Positions 1 through 12,560 of a DNA stretch of 64,000 bases are shown here, piece after piece. Each line of letters opens with the position of its first letter. Within the stretch, counting starts at the first letter, position 1. The notes under the pieces are model-generated. The model made no database searches. It saw only the letters and a list, made by a program, of their open reading frames with translations, and was not told where the DNA came from. Source of the DNA: Holacanthus passer (lineage: Eukaryota; Chordata; Actinopteri; Pomacanthidae); assembly GCA_025331565.1 (NCBI GenBank), contig JAFREQ010000003.1:10533001-10597000 (forward strand), written 5' to 3'. The position numbers and the translations under genes were made by a program.

Positions 1-852
1 ACGCTGTTTAATAACACACACTGGAATCAAAAGCCCTCCAGCTTTTTTTGTAAAAAAAAGCTGTCCTCTGTGCTTCAATCTATCCTCCAGTCTTGCAGCA
101 TCCTGCGGATTCTGCACACCCAATGGTTTTGGATGGGACTTGATTTCCTGTGCCTTCTCTTTGGCCCATTTGCAAGTTCCCATTCAGGCTCTTATCTGCC
201 AAGTGACAGATGATCAATGATCATGCTGGCTCACTTGCCTTGCGAGAGTCCTGCCAAGTGGGGTGAGATGTACACATTACACATGCTCACACAAACACAC
301 ATCCATGCAAGCGGAATACAGATAGACAGGCACACACGGCTAAATGAAACATACACACACGTATATGTATTTTAAAAGGTTCACTGGCTATGCTTATAAA
401 ATAGTAATATTGGGAGGGGTCACACACAGATATAAATGATAAGTGCTGATTTAAGACCACTCATCAGAAGCTGCATCAGTACTTTTGTGCCTTTTCTTCT
501 TTCCTTAAATCTCCTGCGGTGAAGTCGTGAGCCATCGCTATAATCACAATATTCTTCATGCACCACCAGAGGCTGTTTGGGTGTCCAGTGCTGCAGAGAG
601 CCTTTTGATAGCAACAGGTGGCACAGAGCTGGGGAAGGTCAGGACACCCAGTCATCTTACTGTCTGGTACACTGAGCAAGCACAGATGGCATCTCCTCCT
701 CACATTACAAGCAAGCTGCATAATCGAGCTGTGCGTTAACAGAAGAGTGAACTCAGCGGTGGTCGTGCCCGTCTTTAGCACGCCCTGCTTTGTATTAGGT
801 CTTTAGGGAGGAAAGAGAGAAAGAAGAATACAGCAGCGATGAGATGACTTAC
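1..852 (-). other. slc1a2: slc1a2 intron 2, partial
   Basis: This is the intron that follows the first coding exon of the glutamate transporter; it starts with a good minus-strand GTAAGT donor at 852-847. A short AC-rich patch lies near 270-360. No exon of the transporter is recognisable, and the open frames at 420-806 show no protein resemblance. The next coding exon lies beyond the left edge. Confidence 0.7.
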
Positions 853-982
853 CGAGGACGGTGAGTGTGAGGAGAAGGTTCTTGAACATCTTGGAGCAGA
901 TTTTGGCACATTTGGACTGAGGCCTGGCCTCGATGGGCTCCAGGTGACTCTCGTGCATCCTCACCTCAACTTGTTTAGGCAT
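853..982 (-). CDS. slc1a2: slc1a2 first coding exon: excitatory amino acid transporter 2 (EAAT2/GLT-1), N-terminus only
   Basis: SLC1A2 is the sodium-coupled glial glutamate transporter that clears synaptic glutamate at the plasma membrane. The exon reads, from the ATG at 982-980, MPKQVEVRMHESHLEPIEAR, then a Lys/Cys-rich stretch and NLLLTLTVLG, the start of the first membrane helix. Human EAAT2 as I recall it has MPKQVEVRMHDSHL and KNLLLTLTVFG in the same places. The exon runs 992-853. The acceptor CTCTCTCAG ends at 993 and the donor is CG|GTAAGT. The CDS part is 43 codons plus one base, so the intron is phase 1. Ten bases precede the ATG (TGCCAACAGT); they match the Ala-Asn-Asn codons upstream of the same Met in human, but here they are probably 5'UTR. 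Remaining exons are outside the window. Tissue control cannot be read here. Confidence 0.93.
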
Positions 983-3519
983 ACTGTTGGCACTGAGAGA
1001 GAGAGAACCACATATGAAATTAAAAATATCAAACCATCCAGTTGATCCTTCAAAAACACACGCATCACATCATGTGTCCATGTGCTTCGAGAAAGAACAA
1101 GACTGTGCGATAAAAGACATAATGCAGAAATGAGATCCTTTGGACGTGAATAATGTCTCTGAAAAGCATGAAGAAAAACGTTATGCATTCAAGTGTGTTG
1201 CCAAGCTGTCACTCCAACACTGTTCATGGTTACTATAGCATCCAACAGATGGAAGCTGACTACAAGCTGCTGCTTGTAAAACAGTCCTTCGAGGCGACAC
1301 CTCAGACACGAAGCATCTCAAGTCAGTTTATTAAAACTGTATCTCTTAAGTGCAGCAGATTTTTTGAGAGATTTTTTTGTAACAAAGTTGCTCTGTATTT
1401 TGATAAAGTAGTTTTCTGGAGTTTTCTAGGAAGTTGCAGGCATGTCTAGATTATGTATTTGACTGACTGTAATATTGTCATCACCCATAACGATTATTAA
1501 TTAAACATCCACAGAACAAACAGTGAAGGAGATTGTATTTTCAATACCAGTTTCAAACCCTGTTAAATTACGGACACATTACAATTCAAAATGCTGTATC
1601 ATGCCATGTGTATGTTTTCTAATTAAAAACTAGGGAGGTTGTTCAGACAAAAATCCCTTGGCCAGTGTCTAGAAATATCAATTTGAGACAGCGATGAAAA
1701 AGTGAAACGGATGCCAACTTGACAGCAGAAAAGTGTGATGAATTACCGAGAGGAGGAGCAAACACGTTGCCTGTTTAGACTTTTACACCCACATATACAT
1801 TCTCTCTCCCAGTGACGAAAATATCACAGTAAATTTAGAAGCACACAAAACCTCAAATACAATTGTAGGAAGCGAGGACTCGCAGTCACGCAGCCTAATT
1901 AACCGAATGAAACGCGGCTTCCTATTATAGGCAGCACAGAGCAGGTTTCTGTGGTCCTGTCGAGGTATGAATGAGTTTGTGATTGAGAGGAGAGCCAGCT
2001 GTGTCTGTCACATGCCAGTTAAGCAGGTGTTCAATAGCTCTGTAGGAGAAAGTGACTGAGAATGAAAAAGGAAAAGAGGCGCAGTAGCTTCATATTCATC
2101 GTTTCCTCAAGTTGCAGAAATGATCTATCAAATTGTCTTTGCTCAGGTTGACATCTTTTTTGTCTGTGGGGAAATAGAAATTTCTCTGTGTTGCTATTCA
2201 TCACCAATAAGACCCTGAAAACATCGGCTGTGATGTATTACAAAAGCAGGCGAAGAGGAAATAATGTGACACTGACCTTTCACCTCACCCCTGGGGTTCA
2301 TGGCTTAAAACTCACAAATGGAAGTCTCAGTGGTGAAGTGTTTTTTTGTCCTCACACCCTCCCCCCATAGTCCACGATGAAGTCAGAACACTTCATAGAT
2401 ATTAATCATGTTGGCTGTCAAGTTTTTTTCAAAGCTGAAACTTTGATCAAAGGCGAGACCGAGAGCTCAAATCAATAGGAAACTTCCTCCCAGCCAAAGG
2501 CTCTTTATGGCGTTATTGTTGTTGTGTAAGTAGTTGCTAATAATTCCACTTGAACACACACGCAGACTCACACATTCACACACACACCTCCCTCAGCTTT
2601 GTGTTGTGAGCTTGGCTATAGGAAGACCAAATGGTCAGCTTCCAGGCACACAGATGGGCCAGTCCCATCTCCTCTTATTAATTTCATAGTGAAGTGTAAG
2701 AAACAGAAAATACAGCGGGCGAGCAGTAGCCACCACTTACACTCTACCTCTGTTTTAATGACATCCTTAAGAGAAAAACTGAATGAATGAGCAAAAAACC
2801 CCAGAAATAAAACGCTGAAAATTTTGCATTACCATGTAATCCCATTGCATAAGAATGATGAGTGCTGCTAATTGAATTTTCACCCTTTTTCTCTCACTCT
2901 CATTATTTTTAGCACTGAGCGAGAGGAAGCAGACGTTGGACATCACCGAGGTCGGATATTATTCTGTCATGATCCTCTCATTAGCGCTTCTCTCGCCAAG
3001 TCAGAGACAGATGAGGGAGTGAGCTTGAACGACTCAGTGACAGATGAAAATGAAAATGCGTCGCAAAGAGTGATCAACTACAGCAGAGAACTATCGTTTT
3101 ACAGCAGAAGAAAGTCATGCGTTTTTTCTGCTATGAAACAATTTTACTAGAAAGAAAATTCTTCCTGCTGTCCATCATTTCAGCTTTAATTAACATGACA
3201 TCAACTTAACTACGTGCATGTCATCATGTAATACAAATTTATTCTCTCTGCCCCACAGAATCATTGTGAGATATTAAGCTTTTTAATTTTTCAGCATCCA
3301 CTGACTGTAATGGATCTGAGCTGCTTCTTTTAGAAACTGTGACGACAAGAAATGTCACTAAGATGTTAGAGAGTCACTCATAAAGTAGGTTTCTATGTCT
3401 AAAAAGTCCAGCAGAACCTCTTAATTGAAATCCATGACGTTCACATGTAGACGCACACACATGCACACACACACATCCGTGCACAGTTTCTTCTGTGCAG
3501 CCTCTAATGGGATCATCTC

Positions 3520-3600
3520 GTGAACCGGTTAATCTTGGCCGAGGGCTTAGTCAGATTAATTGCATTACAGGACTGTAAAGCCATGAAGAATTAATGAAGG
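3520..3600. promoter_or_regulatory. slc1a2: possible conserved non-coding element
   Basis: A non-repetitive patch rich in TAAT/ATTA homeodomain-like cores (for example AGATTAATTGCATTACAG near 3553) and lacking any open frame or simple repeat. This is composition only; no alignment was possible. It would be an intronic slc1a2 enhancer candidate. Confidence 0.15.
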
Positions 3601-4120
3601 TCTTAATAAAACAATACCTGGTGTCAACCAACTGAGAGATGTTCAAATTCACCCAAATTATAATTCCCTATTCGCTCGTGCACAAGAGACATTACAGAGG
3701 TTCCCTCATATGTTCTGCTGATGCACTTTAAGAAATAACAACTTCAACATACAAAAGCATATTGTGCCCAAAACTGTAAATGGGATGCATAGTACTTACT
3801 TCATTTCTGTTGGAGTTGAGGTAAGTGCTATATACATTGACCGGGGTCAAATCTTGAGCCTTTGGTATTTAAGGGTGAACCAGCACAATAAATCGTTAAC
3901 AGGATCCCGACTGCTCCATCCAAAAATGTTGCCAGATGTCAGCAGATAAGGTCCCAGGAAAAAAAAACAACACGGTGCTGCTGACAGCTAGCAGCTCTCA
4001 GCTGTCCACCTTCCAGAGCATCCAGAGAGGAGCGAGTCAACACAGCCCAGACGACAGCCCCAGTCACAGCCACAGCAACCTGAATTGCCCCATCCTGATG
4101 TCTGCCCCCACCCCCTGACT

Positions 4121-4143
4121 CCACCACCACCACCACCACCACC
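4121..4143. repeat. (CCA)n trinucleotide repeat
   Basis: About seven CCA/CAC units in an intron. An AAAT tetranucleotide run follows at about 4190-4207. Confidence 0.9.
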
Positions 4144-5783
4144 CACAACCAGCTACACACCAACACACACACACGGCCAACAAACCTAGAAATAAATAAA
4201 TAAATAAAAAAGAAAAAGTGGAGGGAGGAGTCAGTATCTGAGCTTAAGAGTCAAATCCGTCAGGGACCCTCCATTCCCTGGATGCAGTAATCCCCCCACA
4301 GAGCACGCTCCCAGACACATCTAGCTGCATGGGATGGCGAGGCAAAGGCCAGGCTGCTGGAGATGAGTACGATGATGTCTGTTAATGGCACAATGCAGAC
4401 AGCAGTGCTCTGTAAGTAGCCCTTTTGCTGAGAGGGGAATAAACGACAAAGGAATGACGAATGGAAGATTTAATATCCATCATATTGCCGTTTGGGGGCT
4501 TTGAGGTCATCCTGATGGACAGCAGATTAGAGGTTAATGTTTACTGTACTCTACAGTTACTCTACAATAATATTATGTCACTCTTGAGCCACACTGGTCC
4601 AGGAGCATATATTTTGAGCTATATCCTGTACTTTACTCTGTAAACGGTTATGTCACAAAAGACTATATACATATATACTTGAAATAGGAAGATGGCCACA
4701 AAATGTTTGTCTTTAACAACGCTGGCAAAAGAAGGTCTACACATTCAAGTCACACACTCCTACATATAGATTCACATATCCCCACTATTCAATAAAACAC
4801 CAAAGCAATGAACTCCAAAGCACGAATGACCAACGTGATTCATGTGAGGACGGTGTCACGCTGATTTCCCTCCAGTCTCCCAGCAGCATGGGACTTCGCA
4901 TCGCATTGAGCAGTATCGCATTATTCTAATTAGGGAAATGTGTTGGAAAGCTATTTCCTCTTCAGACAAATGACCAACCGCACAACAAAAGCCAGAGGAA
5001 TCCCATCTCTGTCAGCAGAGGTTGTGTCATGAGAAATCACTCATCCTAAATCCCTTGACATGTCATACTCATTCAAAGGGCCCTCTCAGGGAAGAGGGAG
5101 CATTTTCGGAATGGGAGCGAGAGAGTGCGACAGAGAAGAAGGGGTTACAGGGGGGAGTAAGAGGGACACTCGGGGAGAAAGGGGTACTGGGGTCACACCA
5201 GCACCTCTCAGCCAAAAGAGGGGCCTGTGAGGGGAAGGCCGAGGCAGCCATCCCTGCTCTTGGCTGGTACCATGTGAAGCTCTCTGCTTCCTCTCTCTTC
5301 CTTCTGAGGGGCTTTGTTTCACACGCAAACAGTGGCAGTGGCCCCAACTCGCCCGGCCAAGCGCTGCATCCAAACTGGCAGGGGCGAGAAAAGAAGGGAG
5401 GGGGTTCGAATGGGAGGGGGTATAAGGGTATAGTGAGAGGGGGAGGGCGGTGGGCATGTCCAGAATGCCAGTTCTTTCAGGCCACTGATGTCATGCCTGT
5501 GCCCACCGTGGGAGAGCAGCGGAGGGACCAAGGCGCCCCTTTCTCTTTCCCCCTCCACAGTCTCTTTTACCAGGATGAATGAATCTTTCAGAAGCTGCAG
5601 CCCATTGTGTCCCATAATCGACGGCGATTATCCCGATTTTATGCTGCCTTCCCAGTGCGAGGAGGTTCCCTGAGTGCTGGTATTGAGGACCGCTGCGATG
5701 CAGCAAGGACCACGAGGGGTTGTCCTAGCAACACTCTGCAGCTTAGAGAGAAGGGGATGAAGGGGAAAGAGGAAGCTCACAGC

Positions 5784-5809
5784 CACACACACACACACAC
5801 ACACACACA
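5784..5809. repeat. (AC)n microsatellite
   Basis: An uninterrupted run of about 13 AC units in slc1a2 intron 1. Confidence 0.97.
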
Positions 5810-8800
5810 GCCAGCATACAAACGCACAGCCTGCATACACACCATATAAAGATGGGGTACGGCTTGAAAGATTAGCAAATGGATACATGCATTATATCTA
5901 CATCACCAAGAAAAATTCATTTCATAGACATAGAAGGAAGGAAGCATTCAAACACTCTGAAAAACTTCGCTGGGCATTTTTCAATAGAGCTTCCTTGGTG
6001 TCTATTCTGCATAATTAACAAGCTACTGTCACACACTTTACCATCCACAGCATGTGCTTCCAAAACAATTAACAAGTTGCATTAGTGGTTGGGTGTGAGG
6101 TTATACTTGTCCGATTCAGGTTGTTGGGATCCATGTAAATGAGAATACAAGTTTCCCACTGGTCCCTGGAGGGACCCGATGCCCGTTCTCATGACTAGAG
6201 CATCACAATATACTGTGAGGTAAAGACAACTGGAGCTGGGCCAGGCTCCGGATATATCTGGCCCCTCTGGGCCTCACAGCCACTTGCCATGCAGTGGGAA
6301 GAAATGGGCTCACACATACTGGCTGCCTAGGAGCTGTGAAAAAGCCCCCCCCCCCCAAATGAAGCTCTCAGCAAACACTTCAGGTTGTGCTGTGCATAGA
6401 GAGTGGGAAATAAATTCCAGCATCTGAAGAAAGGGAAACTTTGTCACTCTACGCCTCTCAATTATGTATCCCTAGATGGTTGTCGGGATGATAGTGATAG
6501 ATAGTGATAGCAAGATGTACAGACTGTCATGCAAATCTGGATTGTTCTGTCAGCAATGTAACTTACTGTTTTCCAGTAGCTCAACAAAAACACAGAAGAC
6601 CCTCCATGAGTGCCGCTAACTAAGAAACAATATCTCCTATGTGACGAGGGACCATGACAAAAAACGTTTCCATCAGGTGGAAGCTGTCAGGAAACTTTGC
6701 GTAACTCCAAATACCAAACAACAATCTACACCAGGCTTTCCTGTTATTCCCAGTATTCCCAGTTTCCCACAGTATCTGTCAGATCATCGCTTGGAGACTA
6801 ATGTTTAAAGATTAAAAAGAGTCATTTAAAAGTTCATATGAGTATCATCAGTACTCATCCAAAGAACACAACACACACGGTCGTACCTTGGTGTTCCTAC
6901 GTCAACTATTACAGGCAAGAGAAGTTTAGGTGAGCCAAGTCACTTTTTTGTTGATTTGGTGAATTCAACAGTGAGCCCAAACAAATGTAGGTGTGCAGAG
7001 TCACTCAGCGCTCCACATGAAAGCCGTCTTGAAACGCTTCCAAGTGAACTTTGGAGTGAGAATACAGATTGATCAAAGACTGGCACAGAGCCAAAGAAGC
7101 TGCACATTGAATGAAGCAGATTTCTGACGATATTCACTCGAATCAATTCCATGCATTCGCTCACTGTTGACTCAATGAATTAGCTAATCTACAAATAGAG
7201 AGAAAACAACAGATTGTTAATCTGCAATAACAATGCAATGTGCCCATTCACAGTCCAGTTCCAGTACAATAAGTGAGACAATTGGTAATGTTTTACTTAG
7301 TGCTAGTATAGATTTTTGCTTTATAATATTAAATATTAACAGACAGAAGGATGTTGTCAGTAATATCTTGTTGGTTATAGTATTGGGAATGGAAAACACT
7401 CTTTTTCTGTGTGTAAAAAAAGAGTGTCTACAAAATGTCTGCACAGTGAAACTTGGCGTATTGAAAACTTAGATGCCTACAAGACTGAAATACTGTTTAT
7501 TACCTATTGCTTGGAGTGATTATTCAGGCCTACCTTGAGTGTGTTTGCACAGTCTGATTTGAAGGGTTAACCCTCTCAAACGGATGTGTGATAGCAGGCC
7601 AGGCATTCAGTACCATGGCCAGTGACACAGCCTCACTTCCACTGCTCACACAGACCTGAGCCGTAGCTGCTTTTACCACATCTGATCCTCGGTGTCCTGA
7701 GGTGAGCATGTGACATTCCAGCACTGAAGCTACCAAGAGCCCTCACAAGTCAAACATACCACTGTAAATGATTAGCATGTAACATCGTTGTGCAGACTGT
7801 AGACAGATAAGGCTGTCACAGGAATTCACACCAACAAACACATCGACCATATTTGACAGACATCTGATGTCAGATATCTGTGTGTTTTTCCACTGGAATT
7901 ACTGTCCATCATGCACAGCAATTTGCAAAATGCTTTACGTAACAGCTGTAATGCTGTAACTCCTGTTTTTATCCTCTCATCACACTTTCCATTTTTACCA
8001 TTCTATTTTACAATCAGGGTGCATCAGCATTCTGGCAACGCATGATTGAACCATACTGTACGTGCCTGTCGCTCAGCATCCTCTTAGGTTTCCCTTTGTT
8101 TGGCACAACTCTTTGTGTCCATAATGAGGCAGTCATTAGAGAGAGCCTCTGGGAATCCTGAGGCTAGTGTTGTAGTCTGCATAGGTCTCTCAGATGTGAC
8201 CAGTCCCACTGTAATTATGTGCTAACAGCCTATTATGCTGAGGAGTGGTTGTTATAGGAATGAATCGGGTGATTCCCATTCATCTGGATAATATCTGCGG
8301 AGAGACTCAGTTTGATGGCATCTAACTCCACCACAACTCACTTCGCAGCCAGAGCTATAACTGTCAACCAAATAAAATTAAATACTCATCCAACTCCACC
8401 TTTTCTCTTTTTATTTGTTGCACTCAAAGTGAGCAATTCACAAACTCTCCGTCATTCATATCGCAGGCATCAGCTTTTCTGACTCTCACTCTTTCCTTCA
8501 TGTTCTAAGAGTCTCAACTGCAACGCTATGTTTCGAGTGGTGTCCTTCAAAGCTGCAACCAAAAGGATTTTGTTACTCCCCTTTCCCCAGCCCCCATCTT
8601 TTGCCTAAAGCTGCACAGATGAAAGGTCAACGGAGAAAAAAGATCACCCCTACTCATGTGAGATTTTCCCGTTGTATCTCTCTCAGATGGTCACACACCT
8701 ACTGCAGACACAGTCATCTCTCATCTCCCTCCCTCCTATAGCTGCTTCTATGTCAGCTGCATATGAAGCAATGCTACTATCATTAGCAAAGGCGCATCTG

Positions 8801-8940
8801 TTTAAGAGAGCTGGCTATATAGCTGCACGCAGCTTTTGATGGCTTCGGTCCGATCCCCACAGGAGCTCATTAAATCTGCCAGTAAGGCAGGACCACCCCA
8901 CCCCCTACTACAACCACCGCTATGGTATACCCGCTACATT

Positions 8941-9125
8941 GCTGAGGGGAGGAGGAGGGGGGGATGACAGAGGCAGAGGTAGAGAGAGGCGTATAGCAGA
9001 CAGAGGGAAGGGTGGGAGGGGTGAAACGGCAAGAATGCCATATAAAGATAGATGTGTAACAATGTATGGGGGAAGGGTAAAGGAAAAAAGAGGGGGAGGG
9101 TGGAAAAGGGAAGGTGCGGTTGATT
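8941..9125 (+). repeat. purine-rich (GGA/AGAGG) low-complexity tract
   Basis: The plus strand is almost entirely G and A over this stretch, including a G7 run near 8958. It produces spurious Gly/Arg/Lys-rich open frames and is not coding. Confidence 0.8.
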
Positions 9126-11682
9126 AAGGTAAGGACGGAGACAAAGGAATGCGAATGACGAACAGATGAGAAAATAAGTGAAGGTGGAGAGAAAGGGGCC
9201 AGATGAAGGTCAGATTAAAGCAATCAATCGAAGTGGAGAATGAGATGGAGCACGTCCATACATAAAGAGTATATGAGGGGCTTCTGCGTTATCAGGTTAT
9301 CTGTGGATACATGAAGAGCTGACATCTGTGTTGGGCAGCTGGCCCTGTGAAATGGGATTAGTGCACAAATCACGTTTCATACATCACTAGACTCACCTGC
9401 CACACTCTGAAATTTAAATATATGTAGATGATGACATGCACGCTCGCTGTCTAACCCTCATCTAGTTCATTTTTGTGCGAGTACATGTAAACGCAAACAC
9501 ATTAACACACACAAAATATTGCACTGATGTCTGTGGTCATAAATCTCAGTTGGTCCAGTCCTGTGGTATTGGAGGTGGGGTGAGGGGGGGGGGTTACAGT
9601 CTCACTCAGGATTTGCCAATAAGAGGACTAAGGAGGATGGATGTTCTCTCACTAATTAAACACTGGAGTCTGTAGGGACTAAGCACAGCCTGCGGCAGTG
9701 GCCCTGCCCCGCTCTCCTCACACCACCCCACAGTGTTGACAGAAAGGGCATTCCTGCACACACACACACAGCTCATTACATCAGCCAGCTAGACCAGTCG
9801 ACCACACACACACACGAACACACACACACACACCTACGTACATACACATTCTAGCGTATGACTGGCCAAATCCTGAAGGCTGGTATTCAATCGAAATTTT
9901 TTCAGTGGCTCTAGGTTTATGTCTAGATGTGCATTTCTCATATGGCTAATACAATTCTAAAGTCAGTAAAACTACCTTATAATGTAGTAATTCTTTCCTC
10001 CAAGGGTGGCCAAATAAATGTACGCAATGTATGCATACATGCCGACAAATAGATCTTGCAGATGTGGCTGCTGTCCAACAACCAACAGAAATTCCTAGAC
10101 AGATTACAACACATTTCATACGGCACTGCTCGGTTTAAATGACTCCTTTGTTCTGGAGATAGGTGCTATATGGTATATACTGACTGGATATGACGCTGTG
10201 CTCATTACTGTAAACAGAAGTTGATATACTGTATGTATACTGTATGTAGACATGACCTGTGGTGGCGTTACTATATACACTTCTATAAGGGCTGATCATT
10301 ATCTAGTTGAAAAGACGATGCTGATGCAAATACTTCCTGTGTGCATTGTGTTTTTTTCCTAATCATAACACTCCTTCTCTGTGTAGTCTGTGTCCACGCA
10401 CTGAGGAAAACACATCACATCAAGGATGACCAGAATACAATGGGGAAGCATATCAGGAAAGCAGGGAAGTGTGACAGAGCTGTCAGTCTCTCGCTCTCTC
10501 AGTCTTATTGTGTGAGTGTGTGTTATCTACAGAGTGCATCTCTCTTCCTCGTTACACTCTCTCTTTCGCTCACTCCCCCCTTTTCTCTCCGTTTTTTTTT
10601 TGTCTTCTCTTTCACACATACAACAAATCATAGCTATCACAACATAAGGTACCAGCTAAAAGAGGGCCTTCATTTGCAATGCATGTCTGACAGACAGGCA
10701 CATTTTCAGCAGAGGCACATATCTGGAATCACACTCTTGTTTCTAACCAGCGATGCATGCAGGATACTAACAAAACTTGTGGACTATGAAAAGCTGGTGT
10801 GAACCTGAGTGTCGGCCAGCTGTTTTAGTGTAGCAAACAGAATTTCAATCAGCAAATCCAATGATGCATGAAGTGAAACTATCATAAAATATCTTTGCAA
10901 AGATAAAGACTAAAAGCGATTTAAGAAATGTTTGTTTTGCCCTTAAACAACTGTAAACTGTTAAGTTTGACTTCTGGCCTCTAACTCTAACTGAAATCCT
11001 GCTTTCCTTTCAGGACCACTTCATTGACGCTGTTCTTTCAGAACCACATCTATACCCACAAACCAGGGGTGATTTTCTCATATCCCTCTCTGTGAAAATA
11101 AGAGCTAACCATTGCCTATTAGTGACTGCTGTTACACGTAAAAAGCCACAGAGGGACCCCCCCCTCACACGCCGCTGCTCCCCAGCTCACTGTTGTTCTT
11201 TCCACGTCATTATTCACTGCATACCTTGTCAAACTATGTAAATATTTCTTCAGTCACACACAGCACTGGAATGCCATTGAGAGTGAATGCGCTCGCTTAG
11301 GCCCTTTCCACCGCCCCCTAATTATGACAGCCTGCCTATAGTCGCAGTCAATCATTATCAGAGCCTCTGGGCAAAAACATTTTCAACACATTTCCACTGT
11401 TTGATCCCAGTCGCAGCCAAATCCCCAGAGCACACTCATCTTAGCCTGCTCAGAGGACGGTAAAACCCTCCCCTTTAGTCGAGATTTAAGACATACTACA
11501 CAAATTCCATGAAATCCTGCTTCACTGTAATCCTCATACAATAAGAGGAGCCGGGATTCCCAGTGACGAGAGGATCCATCTGGATGTTAAAGTTGGACAA
11601 TATTTATGATTTTTTTGTCTCTTTTCTCAGATGCAAGGTCAATTCATAATCCTGGTTTACACCACTGCTCAGAAACTATGAC

Positions 11683-11722
<40 letters not shown>
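11683..11722. repeat. (GATA)n microsatellite
   Basis: Ten consecutive AGAT/GATA units without interruption. Confidence 0.97.
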
Positions 11723-12379
11723 GCAGCTCCTAATTAACCAGTGCATAATGTGGTGCGCCAAAACCCTCTAACAAAACCCCCTCTGTGTTCATCGGCCATT
11801 GAGGCGAGCCGCTCTTGGAACACGCCACCCCTACTAGAATAATGGGCCACTTTACAGGCCTCCAAGTTAGTTCACAGAATCTAGCTGGGAAACCGCTAGC
11901 ACAGGGTTCATGGGGAGGAGGGGCAATTTAATTGTTTCCTTCGTTTTTGTTTTTGTGACCCCTGCCTCCCCCCTCCCTCTCTCTCTCTCTCTCGCTCCTC
12001 TTTTAGTTCTGAAAAGGGGGCTGACAAACATGCAATGAAGGGGATTGTTGTGGGTGGGAAGTGGGTGAGGTAAACAAAACCAGACTGTAGGGTCCATCAG
12101 CTGGGCTTGATGGGATGGGATAGGCTGAGCGGTGGGGAGCAGCACACATGCAGAGGGAGGATTGGTCCGGGGGGACGTGCGGAGTAGGAGGGGTGAGGGC
12201 CGTTTTTGGGGGAGACGAGGGTAAAGAGTGCTGAGGGTGAGAGAGCAAAAAAAAAAAGGGGGTTTCTTCCGGAAGGAGCGGGAGGTGGACGTGGGTGCTG
12301 AGGTTACTCCTCCAAGTGTGGGCATTGTATTTGGTGCTGAAGTTCTCATGCATGTCCCGCTTTGGCTTCCTAAAATGTC

Positions 12380-12560
12380 TGAAAGTGATGGAGCTCTCCG
12401 CGATTAAGCGGGCAAGTGGCAGCTCCGCTCCGCGCTCCCACAGCTCAGGCTATTTACATACTCAAGAGGAACATTTAATGCCGGCCGATCCCCCCGAGCC
12501 GAACAAAGAAGCACACAAACCTGCCTCAGAGGCCCATTACGCACTTAATTGAGGATTTGT
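12380..12560. promoter_or_regulatory. slc1a2: CpG-enriched intronic island, possible enhancer or alternative promoter
   Basis: CpG density is well above the neighbouring AT-rich intron (GCGATTAAGCGGGC, CTCCGCTCCGCGCTCCC, GCCGGCCGATCC) and the patch ends in an AT-rich TTACGCACTTAATTGAGG. No exon with recognisable coding content was found. A regulatory role in slc1a2 is inferred only from composition and position. Confidence 0.25.

Noticed and set aside
5022..5582. 186-codon plus-strand frame
   Set aside because: Gly/Glu/Ser-rich, lies in a GA-rich intronic stretch, open on several frames of both strands, with no recognisable domain or splice context.
10341..10802. 153-codon plus-strand frame
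   Set aside because: Driven by CT-rich simple sequence (SLSLSQS-type repeats) in an intron.
11867..12349. 160-codon minus-strand frame
   Set aside because: Pro/Ser/Thr-rich translation of a GGGA-rich intronic stretch; no family resemblance.
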